DNA from: Vagococcus vulneris
GTDB taxonomy: Bacteria; Bacillota; Bacilli; Lactobacillales; Vagococcaceae
Direction: 5' to 3'
NCBI RefSeq assembly: GCF_003950515.1
Contig: NZ_NGJS01000018.1
Location: 1-40,597, forward strand
DNA: 40,597 nt
A program made the translations under genes and the position numbers. Below, in pieces: positions 26,074 through 35,721 of this stretch (within the stretch, counting starts at the first letter, position 1; the number at the start of each line of letters is the position of its first letter). The notes under the pieces were generated by a model, which worked only from the letters and a program-made list of their open reading frames with translations, was not told the origin of the DNA and searched no databases.

Positions 26074-27648
26074 TTAATTCATTTTGCTCCAATATTTTTG
26101 TGAATAATATACCTGACTGGTGATAGCTGCAAGAAGGATACAACCAAAAATAAATAGCTGCATCACTATACTTGGATAGACAGTTATTAAGAAAAATGAA
26201 ATGCCAATCAGTAAACCACCACCTAAAAAACCAACTAGTTGAATAAGCATCATTCCTATTGTACCCGAACCTCTTGAAAAAAGTTGTGTAATTTCGGTCC
26301 AATGACTATTAAACATTCGATAGTCTCGCCAAAAATAATACTGACCAAATATATGGCTTCCGAGTATTCCCCCAAATAATACGGCAAGTGAAAACTGCCA
26401 GGTTAAGTGCATTATTACTGCAGCTATGCCCGTAATAATGACGATAAGAACCACTTGCAAGAGTAAACTGAATGTATATTTATTAATAAGATAATATTTC
26501 TTTGATAGTGGGGTCGCTTGAATATATTCATAGTTTTCTTTATCCAATGATATGAGGAGAGCAACGAGTGACATTGGATTTGTAATCAGATAACTAAAAA
26601 CAAGACCGGCCAAAAAGAAAATAACTGTATACTTTGATGATATAGCTGACATATTCAACGAACCGTTTATCCCCATAGCAATCAAAAATATAATCGGAAA
26701 TAATAGAGAACTTGAAAATACTTGTAGTAATAAATTAGGATTTTTAATCAACTGAAAATTATACGAAAATAAAAGTGTGGATAGTTTTTGATTTGTTTTA
26801 ACCTTGCGTTTAATAGTCTCCTCAGTTGAGGACATATCAATTAATTGGTCATAGAATTTCGGTAAAACTCCTTTTTTAATAACAACATAAAGCAGTACCA
26901 AACAAGCAACTATACCTAAAATAGATACCAAACTGTCTGTACTGTAAAAATTGGCTAATACGTTGTGCCATGGAATAAAAAACACAATAACCTTCTTATC
27001 AATTTGATTCGGGCTATCTGATACACTCAGAGTCATAAAACTGATAGCTACCGCGATCATTGTAATAAATAGTAGTCCTGTAGTAACTAGTTTCTTATGC
27101 TTTTTATATATAGGTGTTTTGGCTAGACCAAAGACAACTATGCTTGAAACAGCAAACAATAAAATTACATAAACAATAAATGAAATAATTGCTAAGAAAA
27201 TTGCTAATACTGGATTTAAGCTGGTTTTAATCGAGGTCACTAAAAATAAAACTAAGATTGGCAAAATAAACGGTACAACAGTGAGGCTAATAACAATAAT
27301 TTTGGCAAGAAATATCGATTCTTGTTTAAATGGTAAGGGTAAATAGGCAGATAAATCTTTACTCTCAAAAAAAACATTTAAAATAGTCGTTATCGCTTGA
27401 GAAAAACCCAATATTGTAAATAACATCATATAGTAAGTAAATAAACCTGGAAGCTTTGTAAAATCTGCAAATATCATCATCAACCCATACAACACAATGA
27501 AAATCAAGCCTGACACGATGTACTGTGATAAAATCGATCGTATCATAGCTGCACCGGTTTTCCCTTTTCTTCGAGCCTTTTCCGTCACTTGCGGATTCAC
27601 AAATAATAAATTAGTTTTTACCAACGATTTTAATTGACGATTCAACAT
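26074..27648 (-). CDS. ABC transporter permease
   Basis: A 524-residue integral membrane protein with about a dozen hydrophobic segments and no nucleotide-binding motifs; the partner of the ATPase encoded just upstream. I chose the ATG at 27646-27648: AGGAGG (27658-27663) lies 9 bases before it, and it begins 2 bases after the ATPase stop. An ORF extension to 27690 has no ribosome site. The protein is of the two-component exporter type with a long permease, known from many Firmicutes; cargo unknown. Between it and the UPF0173 gene I see only a weak hairpin. Confidence 0.85.
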   Translation of the reverse strand: MLNRQLKSLVKTNLLFVNPQVTEKARRKGKTGAAMIRSILSQYIVSGLIFIVLYGLMMIFADFTKLPGLFTYYMMLFTILGFSQAITTILNVFFESKDLSAYLPLPFKQESIFLAKIIVISLTVVPFILPILVLFLVTSIKTSLNPVLAIFLAIISFIVYVILLFAVSSIVVFGLAKTPIYKKHKKLVTTGLLFITMIAVAISFMTLSVSDSPNQIDKKVIVFFIPWHNVLANFYSTDSLVSILGIVACLVLLYVVIKKGVLPKFYDQLIDMSSTEETIKRKVKTNQKLSTLLFSYNFQLIKNPNLLLQVFSSSLLFPIIFLIAMGINGSLNMSAISSKYTVIFFLAGLVFSYLITNPMSLVALLISLDKENYEYIQATPLSKKYYLINKYTFSLLLQVVLIVIITGIAAVIMHLTWQFSLAVLFGGILGSHIFGQYYFWRDYRMFNSHWTEITQLFSRGSGTIGMMLIQLVGFLGGGLLIGISFFLITVYPSIVMQLFIFGCILLAAITSQVYYSQKYWSKMN

Positions 27649-27649
27649 A

Positions 27650-28414
27650 CTAATCAACCTCCTTAGAGATTGACTCCGGCTCCGCTTCATTCATACTTTG
27701 GCGTCCAGTAATTGATAAATAGATAGTTTCCAGTGACTGATTTGGCTGTGTTGCTAGTAAGTCTGCCATTGTTCCTGTATACATCAGCTCACCTTGCTTT
27801 AAGATTGCCAAACGATCACACAATTGTTGCGCACTATCCAAAACATGGGTGGAAAAAAGAACAACATTCCCCTTTTCAGCATGGTGTTTCATCATTTCTT
27901 TTAAATCAAATGCTGCTTGAGGATCTAGACCTTGTAGCGGCTCATCCAATATCCAAATATCAGGTTCAGAAAGCAAGGCACCGATAATCATCGTTTTTTG
28001 ACGCATCCCATGTGAAAAACTCGCAATTGTTTCAGTCTGATGGCTTGTCATTGAAAATTTATTGATTAATTCATCTAGCCGCTGTGAAAAATCATCTTCA
28101 GGAACGTTATACGCCGCTGCCATTAATGACCAATATTCATATGCTGTCAATTGTAAAAATAAGTCTGGCGAATCTGGAACATAACCGATACGCTTCTTTA
28201 ACTCTTGCCGATGTGTGTCTAAAGACAAATTCTCAATCATTACACTTCCTGAAGTAGGGTTCAAAATACTAACTAATATTTTAATAAGTGTTGATTTCCC
28301 AGCTCCATTGTGCCCTAGCAAACCAAATATTTCACCTGATTGAATCGTTAAGTTTAAATGATCCAGCGCAACCTTCCTATCAAAAACCTTTCTAAGCTCT
28401 TTTATTTCAATCAT
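27650..28414 (-). CDS. ABC transporter ATP-binding protein
   Basis: A 254-residue ATPase that powers the following permease. Walker A GLLGHNGAGKST (about 31-42); signature FSHGMRQK (about 133-140), a common variant of LSGGQ in exporters; Walker B WILDEP with Asp157/Glu158; switch His190 in FSTHVLD. The C-terminal tail ends EVD just before the permease start, so the pair is translationally linked. The variant signature and single-domain layout fit drug, peptide or lipid export rather than import. The gap of 103 bases to truA may contain its own promoter; I found no clear one. Confidence 0.92.
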   Translation of the reverse strand: MIEIKELRKVFDRKVALDHLNLTIQSGEIFGLLGHNGAGKSTLIKILVSILNPTSGSVMIENLSLDTHRQELKKRIGYVPDSPDLFLQLTAYEYWSLMAAAYNVPEDDFSQRLDELINKFSMTSHQTETIASFSHGMRQKTMIIGALLSEPDIWILDEPLQGLDPQAAFDLKEMMKHHAEKGNVVLFSTHVLDSAQQLCDRLAILKQGELMYTGTMADLLATQPNQSLETIYLSITGRQSMNEAEPESISKEVD

Positions 28415-28517
28415 TACTTTCTCTCCCTTTTTTTTAAAAAATGCATTTTATTTATTATATCGTATTTATTAATCACCAAAAATATAGAACATTTTTCTTT
28501 CTAGACGCAGCATCTGA

Positions 28518-29255
28518 TTAATAATAAACTTCATCTAAAAATAAACCGTGAGAAGAAACTGTTTCACCAGCTGATTGCCGAACTTTATCGCTTAATACTT
28601 CATCAATTACTGTCAAAGGTAATTCACCAGTACCGATAGCAAGAAGTGTTCCCATCATAATGCGAACCATTTTATATAAAAAGCCGTCACCGACAAACTT
28701 AAAACGGATTAGGTCTCCGTCGCGTTCAATCGTGATATCTTTAATCGTTCTCACGGTAGATTTTTTAGATTTTCTAAGAGCTGAAAATCCTTGAAAATCA
28801 TGTGTCCCGATTAATTTTTCACAAGCTGCTGACATCTTTTCTATATCTAACGGCTTCTCCTCTTGAAAGCTGTAAAATCGTTGAAAAGCTGAAGGTATTT
28901 CACTGTTCCAAACATAATAACTGTACTGTTTCCCGGTACAGTTGAAACGTGCATGAAACCGCTCAGTGACATCTTCAACTTGCTTAATCACAATATCTTG
29001 TGGTAAATAACGATTCATAAAATTAAGTATCTTTGCAGATGACAGTAAAGATTGCGTTTTAAAATTAGCGACTTGTCCGCGAGCGTGCGTACCAGCATCA
29101 GTTCTTCCGGAACCTGTGATTTCTATGGTTTCGCCGGTCATTTGATGCAGCACACTTTCTATTTTCCCTTGGATTGTTTTATCTGAATCTTTAAGACGCT
29201 GCCACCCTAAGTAGCGCTTACCGTCATATTCGATTGTTAGTTTTATATTTCTCAT
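28518..29255 (-). CDS. truA: tRNA pseudouridine(38-40) synthase
   Basis: A 245-residue enzyme that modifies uridines 38-40 of tRNA anticodon stems. Asp53 in GSGRTDAGTHA is the catalytic residue; KQYSYYVWNS and GDGFLYKMVRIM are further TruA motifs. I chose the ATG at 29255 because TAGGAG stands 5 bases before it and the product then starts MRNIKLTIEYDG. A TTG six codons upstream has no ribosome site. Complete and of normal length. Confidence 0.95.
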   Translation of the reverse strand: MRNIKLTIEYDGKRYLGWQRLKDSDKTIQGKIESVLHQMTGETIEITGSGRTDAGTHARGQVANFKTQSLLSSAKILNFMNRYLPQDIVIKQVEDVTERFHARFNCTGKQYSYYVWNSEIPSAFQRFYSFQEEKPLDIEKMSAACEKLIGTHDFQGFSALRKSKKSTVRTIKDITIERDGDLIRFKFVGDGFLYKMVRIMMGTLLAIGTGELPLTVIDEVLSDKVRQSAGETVSSHGLFLDEVYY

Positions 29256-29618
29256 ATTTTCTCCTACTTTCAATAACTTCTATTACTTACTCTTTTTCAA
29301 TTACTATCATAATACCAAATTAAATCAAATTTGATACGTTACAATAAATTAAATAATATTTTGAAGAAAATTTATTACTAAATACTATTAAAAATGAACA
29401 ATCTATAAAAATTTTGGTAATACTTAATAGAAAAATTTAAAAATATAGATACAAATTAATAGGTCATCAATATGTTAGCTATTATTATGACACCAACTGT
29501 AAAATTAGGTTAGATAACTAAAAAATCATTTGTGTTACACTTAAATCATAATAATGTTTTTGATCTTTTGAGACAAAGATATTAAATTGAGCTTAATTTG
29601 ATAAATAAAATGACAAAA
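29256..29618. other. AT-rich intergenic region upstream of truA
   Basis: No open reading frame with a ribosome site and no structured RNA was recognised. It must hold the truA promoter, but no box stands out. The terminator at 29619-29642 bounds it on the right. Confidence 0.5.
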
Positions 29619-29642
29619 AAGGAGCGAAAGAATTCGCTCCTT
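29619..29642 (-). terminator. Terminator of the dehydrogenase-ptb-buk operon
   Basis: Perfect 10-bp stem AAGGAGCGAA/TTCGCTCCTT with a 4-base loop, then a T-run on the minus strand. It lies about 60 bases past the last gene of the operon, which places the unknown 100-residue gene inside the operon. Confidence 0.9.
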
Positions 29643-29700
29643 AACTAAAAATAATAATAACTATAATTTATTAATCTTTCGTTCTTGTAAACCAGATATT

Positions 29701-30003
29701 TTAAATATAAACGATGACTTCTTTATTACTTTTATCTAATATTGTTAGACTTTTATTTGTTTGATCAAATGTCATATTATTACCCGTAGCGTAATACAAA
29801 TCAAACAAACCTCTTTGTTTATAGTCAACAATACCTGCATCAGACCATAACATACTTAGCGATAAACCACTGTAATCACTTAAAAAAGAAATAGGGACGG
29901 TAGTTTCAATATTATTTTCTAAAATAACCACTTTAAGCTCTACTTGAGAAAAATGTCCATACTGACTAACGACACAATCATTGAATTCAAGAATATCTTG
30001 CAC
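29701..30003 (-). CDS. Unknown 100-residue protein, last gene of the dehydrogenase operon
   Basis: I do not recognise it. The product is acidic, has no signal peptide or membrane segment, and alternates short hydrophobic strands, suggesting a small beta-rich cytoplasmic domain. It starts with GTG at 30003, with GAGG (30014-30017) about 10 bases before it, only 23 bases after the butyrate kinase stop. The operon terminator lies after it, so it is very probably cotranscribed with the 2-oxo acid dehydrogenase genes. It could be an accessory or regulatory subunit, but nothing in the sequence proves this. Confidence 0.65.
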   Translation of the reverse strand: MQDILEFNDCVVSQYGHFSQVELKVVILENNIETTVPISFLSDYSGLSLSMLWSDAGIVDYKQRGLFDLYYATGNNMTFDQTNKSLTILDKSNKEVIVYI

Positions 30004-30026
30004 CTTTAAAAAACCTCATTCCTTGA

Positions 30027-31088
30027 TTACCTAAATTCTTTTGCTACTTCATCACCTGATAACACTCTTAATGCACCATTTCTGAGCGCTTCCATTTCAA
30101 ATTCACCTGGTATACTTGAAACAGGTGCAATAAAATTAACACGCTCGTCAATCCAATTAATAAGTCTCTCTGAGTAAGCAAGACCTCCAGTAATAACTAT
30201 TTGATCAACTTCACCCTTTAATACAGTAGCTAATTCACCAATTCCTTTTGCAACTTGATACGCCATTGCTTCAAAGATTAGTCGAGCTTCATCATCACCT
30301 TTAAGAATTCGTTCTTCTACTTCAATTCCACTATTTGTACCTAGATAAGAAATCATTCCACCTTCTTTTCTTGTCCAGGCAATTATTTCTTCCTGTGTCA
30401 TCTTATAACAAAAAGGTATAAATTCTTTTAAACTCAAGCTTCCTGTCCGTTCAACCGAAAAAGGTCCTTCGTCATCAAGTGAATAATCAATCATTTGTCC
30501 CTTGTGATGTGCACTAATAGTAGAGCCACTACCCAAATGTGCAACAATTAAATTGGTTTCGCTGTATGGTTTACCAATATTCTCTGCAGTTTTTAATGCG
30601 ATAGCTCTCATATTTAATGCATGTCCAATACTAATTCGTTTGACACCTTTTAAACCAGATATCCGTGCTAATTCATGATACTGATCGACTGTTATTGGAT
30701 CATAAATCATCGCAAGACAATTTTTTTTACTTTGCTCTTTAAAACCATTAGCTAACAGCGCACCTAAATTAGACGCATGATGAACTTTTGTCTTGTTGAC
30801 TAACCAATCAATCATATCGTCATTAACTAGATAAGCTCCAGCATCTACAGGTGGAAGAGAACCACCACGACCAACGGCTGCATCTAATTGTGTTAAATCA
30901 ATACCCTCTTCTTCTAAAAAAAACTTAATTAATTCCAACCGGTAATCATATTGATCAGCAATTGTCTTAAATTTCGATAATTCGCTTGTTTCGTGGAATA
31001 CATTTTTATTTAATATTTCCTGTTTATCTTCATAGTATGCCACTTTTGTTGAAGTAGAACCTGGGTTAATAACTAATACTTTTTTCAA
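30027..31088 (-). CDS. buk: Butyrate kinase
   Basis: A 353-residue acetokinase-family enzyme that makes ATP from butyryl- or branched acyl-phosphate, releasing the free acid. Motifs: N-terminal INPGSTSTKVA; VGRGGSLPPVDAG; AHLGSGSTISAH; and ITGGLAYSERL. The length fits butyrate kinase rather than acetate kinase (about 400). It follows ptb by 12 bases and is translated from the same message. Together Ptb and Buk give substrate-level phosphorylation from the acyl-CoA made by the dehydrogenase complex upstream. Confidence 0.94.
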   Translation of the reverse strand: MKKVLVINPGSTSTKVAYYEDKQEILNKNVFHETSELSKFKTIADQYDYRLELIKFFLEEEGIDLTQLDAAVGRGGSLPPVDAGAYLVNDDMIDWLVNKTKVHHASNLGALLANGFKEQSKKNCLAMIYDPITVDQYHELARISGLKGVKRISIGHALNMRAIALKTAENIGKPYSETNLIVAHLGSGSTISAHHKGQMIDYSLDDEGPFSVERTGSLSLKEFIPFCYKMTQEEIIAWTRKEGGMISYLGTNSGIEVEERILKGDDEARLIFEAMAYQVAKGIGELATVLKGEVDQIVITGGLAYSERLINWIDERVNFIAPVSSIPGEFEMEALRNGALRVLSGDEVAKEFR

Positions 31089-31100
31089 AGAATTTCCTCC

Positions 31101-32009
31101 TTACATAGCACAAGCAATCATTAATGAATTAATCTTTTCTTCCGTGGTAGATCCTCTAGAAGTAATAATGATTGGTACCTGCGCACCTAAAACAAGTCCG
31201 GCCATCTTTCCTTGTCCAAAAGTAACCATACTTTTACCCAAAAGGTTACCCGACACAATATCGGGGACCAATAATACATCTGCTTTGCCAGCAACTGAAC
31301 TATTATAATTTTTTGCCACAGCAATTTCTTGACTTAAAGATAAATCTAATGAAATTGGACCTTCTACAGTAACTTCGTCACTATTAATCTTAGAAAAATA
31401 GTCTTTTAACTCAGCTGCATCAATTGAAGCTTGCAGCTTTGGATTTACCGTTTCGCTTGCATCTAAAATAGCCACATTTGTATGTGTATATCCTAATTTT
31501 TTAGTCAGAAGTAAAACATTCATTAAAATTTCTTTTTTAGTCTCTATGTCGGGAGTTAACAACATCCCTCCATCTGTTAAAAATAGCAGTTTATGATAAT
31601 AAGGTATTTCATTGATTGCTACATGTGACAGAACATTGGCTTCACGAATTCCTGTTTCCTTATTAACTACAGCCTTTAATAGATCTCTTGTTTGAATATG
31701 TCCTTTCATCAAAATATCCCCTAGGCCATCTCTGATAACAGAAACTGCTTTTTCGGCTATTTTCGTATCACCTTTTATATCAATTATTTCTATTTGTTCA
31801 ATTGAAGAAGATTCATTCATCTTCTTCAATTGACTGACAATCACTTCTTTTTCTCCAATAATTATAGGAATTATCGTCTTACTTTTATATAATGTCATAA
31901 TGGCTGACAATGTGTGCTCATCCGTAGCATTAGCCACAACTACTCGTTTAGGATTATGTGTAGTACGCGACAATTGTTTTTTTAAACTATCAAATGATTC
32001 TATAACCAT
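31101..32009 (-). CDS. ptb: Phosphate butyryltransferase
   Basis: A 302-residue enzyme of the PTA/PTB family that exchanges CoA for phosphate on butyryl- or branched acyl-CoA. Visible family features are VVANATDEHTLSA near the start, GDILMKGHIQTRDLL, and the glycine-rich GKADVLLVPDIVSGN and LVLGAQVPIIITSR stretches. I chose the ATG at 32009: GGAGG lies 7 bases before it. A GTG two codons upstream overlaps the ribosome spacer. The gene begins 18 bases after the E2 stop and leads straight into buk. Confidence 0.93.
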   Translation of the reverse strand: MVIESFDSLKKQLSRTTHNPKRVVVANATDEHTLSAIMTLYKSKTIIPIIIGEKEVIVSQLKKMNESSSIEQIEIIDIKGDTKIAEKAVSVIRDGLGDILMKGHIQTRDLLKAVVNKETGIREANVLSHVAINEIPYYHKLLFLTDGGMLLTPDIETKKEILMNVLLLTKKLGYTHTNVAILDASETVNPKLQASIDAAELKDYFSKINSDEVTVEGPISLDLSLSQEIAVAKNYNSSVAGKADVLLVPDIVSGNLLGKSMVTFGQGKMAGLVLGAQVPIIITSRGSTTEEKINSLMIACAM

Positions 32010-32027
32010 TAGCACACCTCCAAAAAA

Positions 32028-33605
32028 TTAATTTTTAAGCAACATTAAATTAGGATCTGCTAGAGCAGACTTAAATGCTGCCAAAGCATTTTGGGCTTCC
32101 ACCCCATCAACTAAGCGATGATCAAAAGCAAATGATAATCGCATAATAGATGCTATCTCCATTTCCCTCTTATCATTTACAATTACTTCATCTGCTATTC
32201 GTGAAATTCCCATAATCATCGATTCTGGATAATTTATAATTGGTGTAGACCACACTCCACCTGCTTCAGGCATACCACCAATATTAGTAATTGTTGCTGA
32301 AGATCCACTCATATCATCTTTTGTTAGTTTATTATCTAAAGCTTTTTTAGCAAGTTGTTCAATCTCTTCGGCAATTTCAAATACACTTTTTCGATCAGCA
32401 TTTTTTATAACCGGAACAAATAGTCCATGATCAGTATTCGTAGCTATCCCAATATTAATGTTTCCACGATGAATAATTTCTGATTTTTCCATATTAACTG
32501 ATGCATTTAACGATGGATATGCCTTTAGCATAGTAACCATAGCTTTTACGATATACGGTAAAAATGTTAAACGAACATTTTCATCTGCTGCAATCTCTTT
32601 ATAAGTATTACGATGTGCCACCAATTTTTCAGTCCGCAACTTATCAAAAACAGTAACATGAGGAATTTCACTTCTACTCGTTACCATTGCTTTAGCAATC
32701 GCACGACGTGTTGGTGTCATTTTTTCAACCCAATCTCCTTGACTCTCTGTAACTGGAAGAGATGGTTTAGCTTCTTTCGCTATTGCTACTTGTGGCTTAT
32801 CGTTAATTAATTTAGCCTCTGTTGCTTTGTTTGTCCCACTTAAGAAATGTTCCACATCAACTTTTAGAATTTTACCGTTTGGTCCTGTCGGTATAACTTC
32901 AGAAAGGTCAACTTGTTTTTGTCGTGCATAACGGCGAACAGAAGGTAGTGCACGAACACCAACAGAAGACTTACCGACTGCATGATTAGATTTAGATTCT
33001 TTTTTTTCTAATTGTGATACAGGAACTTCTTTAGTAGACTTGTTCTTGCTTGTTTCGATATCACTTGTGCGAATCGTAATAATTCCCTCATCCACTTTAG
33101 CTACCCCTTCTGGTACTAATATTTTAGTGACCACTCCAGAGACTGGAGACGGAATTTCCATTGATGATTTGTCATTTTGAATTTCAACTAATGCATCATC
33201 CGCCTTCACTGTATCCCCTTCTTTAACCAACCATTGAATGATTTCTGCCTCAACTAGTCCTTCACCCACATCTGGTAATTCAAAGATATAATCACCAGGT
33301 GTAGAGTCATTGATAGCTGAATCTTCTTGAGGTTCAGTCATTATTTTAGAAGGTTCCTCTTTTACATTTTCATTTGTTTCAATTTCAATAATTCCCTCAT
33401 CTACTCTAGCAATTCCTTCTGGTACCAATATTTTAGAAACAATACCTGATACAGGTGAAGGAATTTCCATTGATGATTTATCGTTCTGAATCTCAACTAA
33501 TGCATCATCTGCCTTCACTGTATCCCCTTCTTTAACTAACCACTGAATGATGTCCGCTTCTACTAATCCTTCACCGACATCTGGTAATTTAAAAATATAT
33601 GCCAT
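32028..33605 (-). CDS. Dihydrolipoyl acyltransferase (E2) with two lipoyl domains
   Basis: The 525-residue core of a 2-oxo acid dehydrogenase complex; it carries the acyl group on lipoate and passes it to CoA. Order: lipoyl domain 1 (about 1-78, lipoyl Lys43 in QNDKSS); linker; lipoyl domain 2 (about 104-182, Lys146); Ser/Lys-rich linker; E1/E3-binding domain (about 215-253, ALPSVRRYARQ start); catalytic domain (about 290-525) with His496 and Asp500 in DHRLVDG. The catalytic domain (TFLPYIVKA, KLVAHR) reads like pyruvate dehydrogenase E2. AAGGAGG precedes the ATG. The two lipoyl domains are almost identical. Complex type E2 is firm; substrate uncertain. Confidence 0.93.
   Translation of the reverse strand: MAYIFKLPDVGEGLVEADIIQWLVKEGDTVKADDALVEIQNDKSSMEIPSPVSGIVSKILVPEGIARVDEGIIEIETNENVKEEPSKIMTEPQEDSAINDSTPGDYIFELPDVGEGLVEAEIIQWLVKEGDTVKADDALVEIQNDKSSMEIPSPVSGVVTKILVPEGVAKVDEGIITIRTSDIETSKNKSTKEVPVSQLEKKESKSNHAVGKSSVGVRALPSVRRYARQKQVDLSEVIPTGPNGKILKVDVEHFLSGTNKATEAKLINDKPQVAIAKEAKPSLPVTESQGDWVEKMTPTRRAIAKAMVTSRSEIPHVTVFDKLRTEKLVAHRNTYKEIAADENVRLTFLPYIVKAMVTMLKAYPSLNASVNMEKSEIIHRGNINIGIATNTDHGLFVPVIKNADRKSVFEIAEEIEQLAKKALDNKLTKDDMSGSSATITNIGGMPEAGGVWSTPIINYPESMIMGISRIADEVIVNDKREMEIASIMRLSFAFDHRLVDGVEAQNALAAFKSALADPNLMLLKN
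33054..33605 (-). repeat. Duplicated lipoyl-domain coding segment in the E2 gene
   Basis: The segments at about 33371-33605 and 33054-33296 encode two lipoyl domains that agree at roughly nine of ten residues by eye. The DNA is also close: long shared stretches occur around the lipoyl lysine, with changes mostly at third codon positions. This points to a fairly recent intragenic duplication or to gene conversion. Confidence 0.85.
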
Positions 33606-33618
33606 GGTGATCCTCCTT

Positions 33619-34599
33619 TTATTCTGCTAATGTTTTTCTAACTTGATCTTCAATAATTGATGCATTAGGTAACCAAATAGATTCCGCTTGTCCAAATGGG
33701 AAATGACTGTCTGGAGCTGCCACTCTTCCAATTGAAGCTTCTAAATCATACATTGCACCTTCAGCAATTTCAGCCATAATTTGATTGCCTATACCCGTTA
33801 AACGTTGTGCTTCTTGAACAACTACCACACGACCGGTCTTTTTAACTGAAGTTAAAATGGTATCAATATCAAATGGAGCTACTGTCCTAAGATCAATTAA
33901 CTCTATCGAAATACCCTCTTTTTCTAATTTCTCTAACACCTTTTTAGACTCTTGAACCATAGCACCATAAGTTACAATCGTAATATCAGAACCTTCTTTA
34001 ATCACATGTGCTTTATCTAATGGAATAACATATGATTCTTCAGGAACCTCTTCAGTAATTGACCGATATAATTTTAAATGCTCTAAAAAGTAAACAGGAT
34101 CATTATTTCGAATAGAAGATACCAAAAGACCTTTCGCATCATAAGGACCACTTGGAATGACTACTCGTAAACCTGGTGATTGGGCAAATAATCCCTCTAA
34201 ATTATCTGAGTGGAGCTCAGGCGTACCGACACCTCCACCAAAAGTAGATCGAACTGTCACAGGCACTCCTTCACGACCAGCCATACGATAGCGATGACGT
34301 GATAATTGACCTAATAATCCATCAATGGCTTCCATTGTAAATCCTGAAAATTGAATTTCAGGTACAGGTCGAAAACCACCAAGGGCCATTCCCATTGCCA
34401 TTCCCATAATTCCAGATTCAGCCAAAGGTGTATCAAATACACGATCTTCGCCTAATTCATCACGCATTCCATCCGTCACTCGGAAAACGCCTCCATTAGT
34501 GCCGACATCTTCACCAAAAACTATAACCCTATCATCACGCTTCATTTCTTGTGTCAGTGCCTCATTAATAGCTTGAACCATATTCTTTTTAGCTACCAT
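33619..34599 (-). CDS. 2-oxo acid dehydrogenase E1 beta subunit (PDH-like)
   Basis: A 326-residue subunit that, with E1 alpha, forms the thiamine-diphosphate-dependent decarboxylase. Motifs: [45 protein letters not shown]; and [12 protein letters not shown]. These resemble bacterial pyruvate dehydrogenase beta chains (PdhB) more than branched-chain ones. I chose the ATG at 34599: AGGAGG lies 9 bases before it, and it begins 1 base past the E1 alpha stop. An 8-codon upstream extension has no ribosome site. The E2 gene follows after 13 bases. Confidence 0.92.
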   Translation of the reverse strand: MVAKKNMVQAINEALTQEMKRDDRVIVFGEDVGTNGGVFRVTDGMRDELGEDRVFDTPLAESGIMGMAMGMALGGFRPVPEIQFSGFTMEAIDGLLGQLSRHRYRMAGREGVPVTVRSTFGGGVGTPELHSDNLEGLFAQSPGLRVVIPSGPYDAKGLLVSSIRNNDPVYFLEHLKLYRSITEEVPEESYVIPLDKAHVIKEGSDITIVTYGAMVQESKKVLEKLEKEGISIELIDLRTVAPFDIDTILTSVKKTGRVVVVQEAQRLTGIGNQIMAEIAEGAMYDLEASIGRVAAPDSHFPFGQAESIWLPNASIIEDQVRKTLAE

Positions 34600-34600
34600 G

Positions 34601-35704
34601 TTAAATTTCCTCCTTTGCTTCATACATCTCTATTTCTTTTTGAATACGTGGCGTTGGTACTTCGTATACATTTTTCAGTAATTGCGATACCTTCATCTTA
34701 GGTTCTTGATCAGCTAAGTCCAAAGCCTCATTTACTTCTTTAGTTGTTGCTTCAACAACTTCTTGTTCTAGCTCATCATTCCAAAGACCTTTCTCACCTA
34801 AATACGTACGCATACGATTTAAAAAGTCTTTAGCAACCCACGCATCTACTTCTTCTTGTGAACGGTATCTCGTTGGATCATCCGATAATGTATGGGCACC
34901 AAAACGATAGGTTAATGTTTCAATAACAACAGGTCCGTGACCAGCCATCGTATACTCACGAGCTTTTTTTGTTGCTTCATATAAAGCTAGCGGATCCATT
35001 CCATCAACTTGTATACCAGGTATTCCAGCTGCTGCAGCTTTTTGTGCTAAAGTTTTAGCTTTACTTTGCATCTCACGAGGAACTGAAATACCATATTTAT
35101 TATTTTGGATAATAAAAATAGTTTGAGAATTAAAAACACCAGCAAAATTAATACCTTCGTAAAAATCACCCTGTGACGACCCACCATCACCGATATAAGT
35201 AAAGGACACTTGGTTTTTCTCATCACGTCGATAAGCATAGCCTAGACCTGCAGCTTGAACAATTTGAGACCCAATAATTGTTTGAGCAGGTAAGCCATAA
35301 ACATTTTCGGGAAAGATGTTAGCTGACATATGGCCACGATACCAAAGAATAGCATTTTTCATAGGCATTCCATGATATACTAATGGAATCAAATCACGAT
35401 AAGTTGGTAAAACAAAATCATTATTTTTCATTGCAAATATTGTGGCTAATTGTGATGCTTCTTGGCCTTCAGACGGAGGTAAATTACCAATACGACCTTG
35501 TCTACCAGCGAGAATAAGTCGCTCATTAGTTGTTCTGCCCCATACTAAAGTTTTCATTAAATCTACTAGTTCTTTATCTGTTAATGAACTTTTCATGCCT
35601 TTATTTACAATTTTTCCATGTTCATCTAAAATTTGTATAAATGGAATAGCTTCTTCACTTTTTTTAACCATATCATCAAATAATTTAAACTCTTGTTTAC
35701 TCAT
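34601..35704 (-). CDS. 2-oxo acid dehydrogenase E1 alpha subunit (PDH-like)
   Basis: A 367-residue thiamine-diphosphate-binding subunit that decarboxylates a 2-oxo acid. The ThDP motif runs from [14 protein letters not shown] to [10 protein letters not shown]; other family blocks are [12 protein letters not shown] and FVLPTYRDL, and the phosphorylation-loop-like [15 protein letters not shown]. Length and wording agree with Gram-positive PdhA (about 370) rather than branched-chain BfmBAA-type chains (about 330), as far as I can recall those sequences. GAGAGGAAG precedes the ATG. The gene is 17 bases after the membrane protein gene. The physiological 2-oxo acid may be pyruvate, a branched-chain acid or something else. 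Confidence 0.92.
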   Translation of the reverse strand: MSKQEFKLFDDMVKKSEEAIPFIQILDEHGKIVNKGMKSSLTDKELVDLMKTLVWGRTTNERLILAGRQGRIGNLPPSEGQEASQLATIFAMKNNDFVLPTYRDLIPLVYHGMPMKNAILWYRGHMSANIFPENVYGLPAQTIIGSQIVQAAGLGYAYRRDEKNQVSFTYIGDGGSSQGDFYEGINFAGVFNSQTIFIIQNNKYGISVPREMQSKAKTLAQKAAAAGIPGIQVDGMDPLALYEATKKAREYTMAGHGPVVIETLTYRFGAHTLSDDPTRYRSQEEVDAWVAKDFLNRMRTYLGEKGLWNDELEQEVVEATTKEVNEALDLADQEPKMKVSQLLKNVYEVPTPRIQKEIEMYEAKEEI

Positions 35705-35721
35705 TCTGTTTCTTCCTCTCT

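Noticed and set aside
26051-26302. Minus-strand 83-codon frame in the permease region
   Set aside because: Alternative frame inside the ABC permease gene, without its own ribosome site.
27649-27690. Longer permease start at 27690
   Set aside because: It would overlap the ATPase gene by 41 bases without a ribosome site; AGGAGG stands 9 bases before the ATG at 27648.
29256-29618. Possible small RNA or decayed gene upstream of truA
   Set aside because: Only AT-rich sequence with many stops in all frames; no hairpin or motif beyond the operon terminator at 29619-29642.
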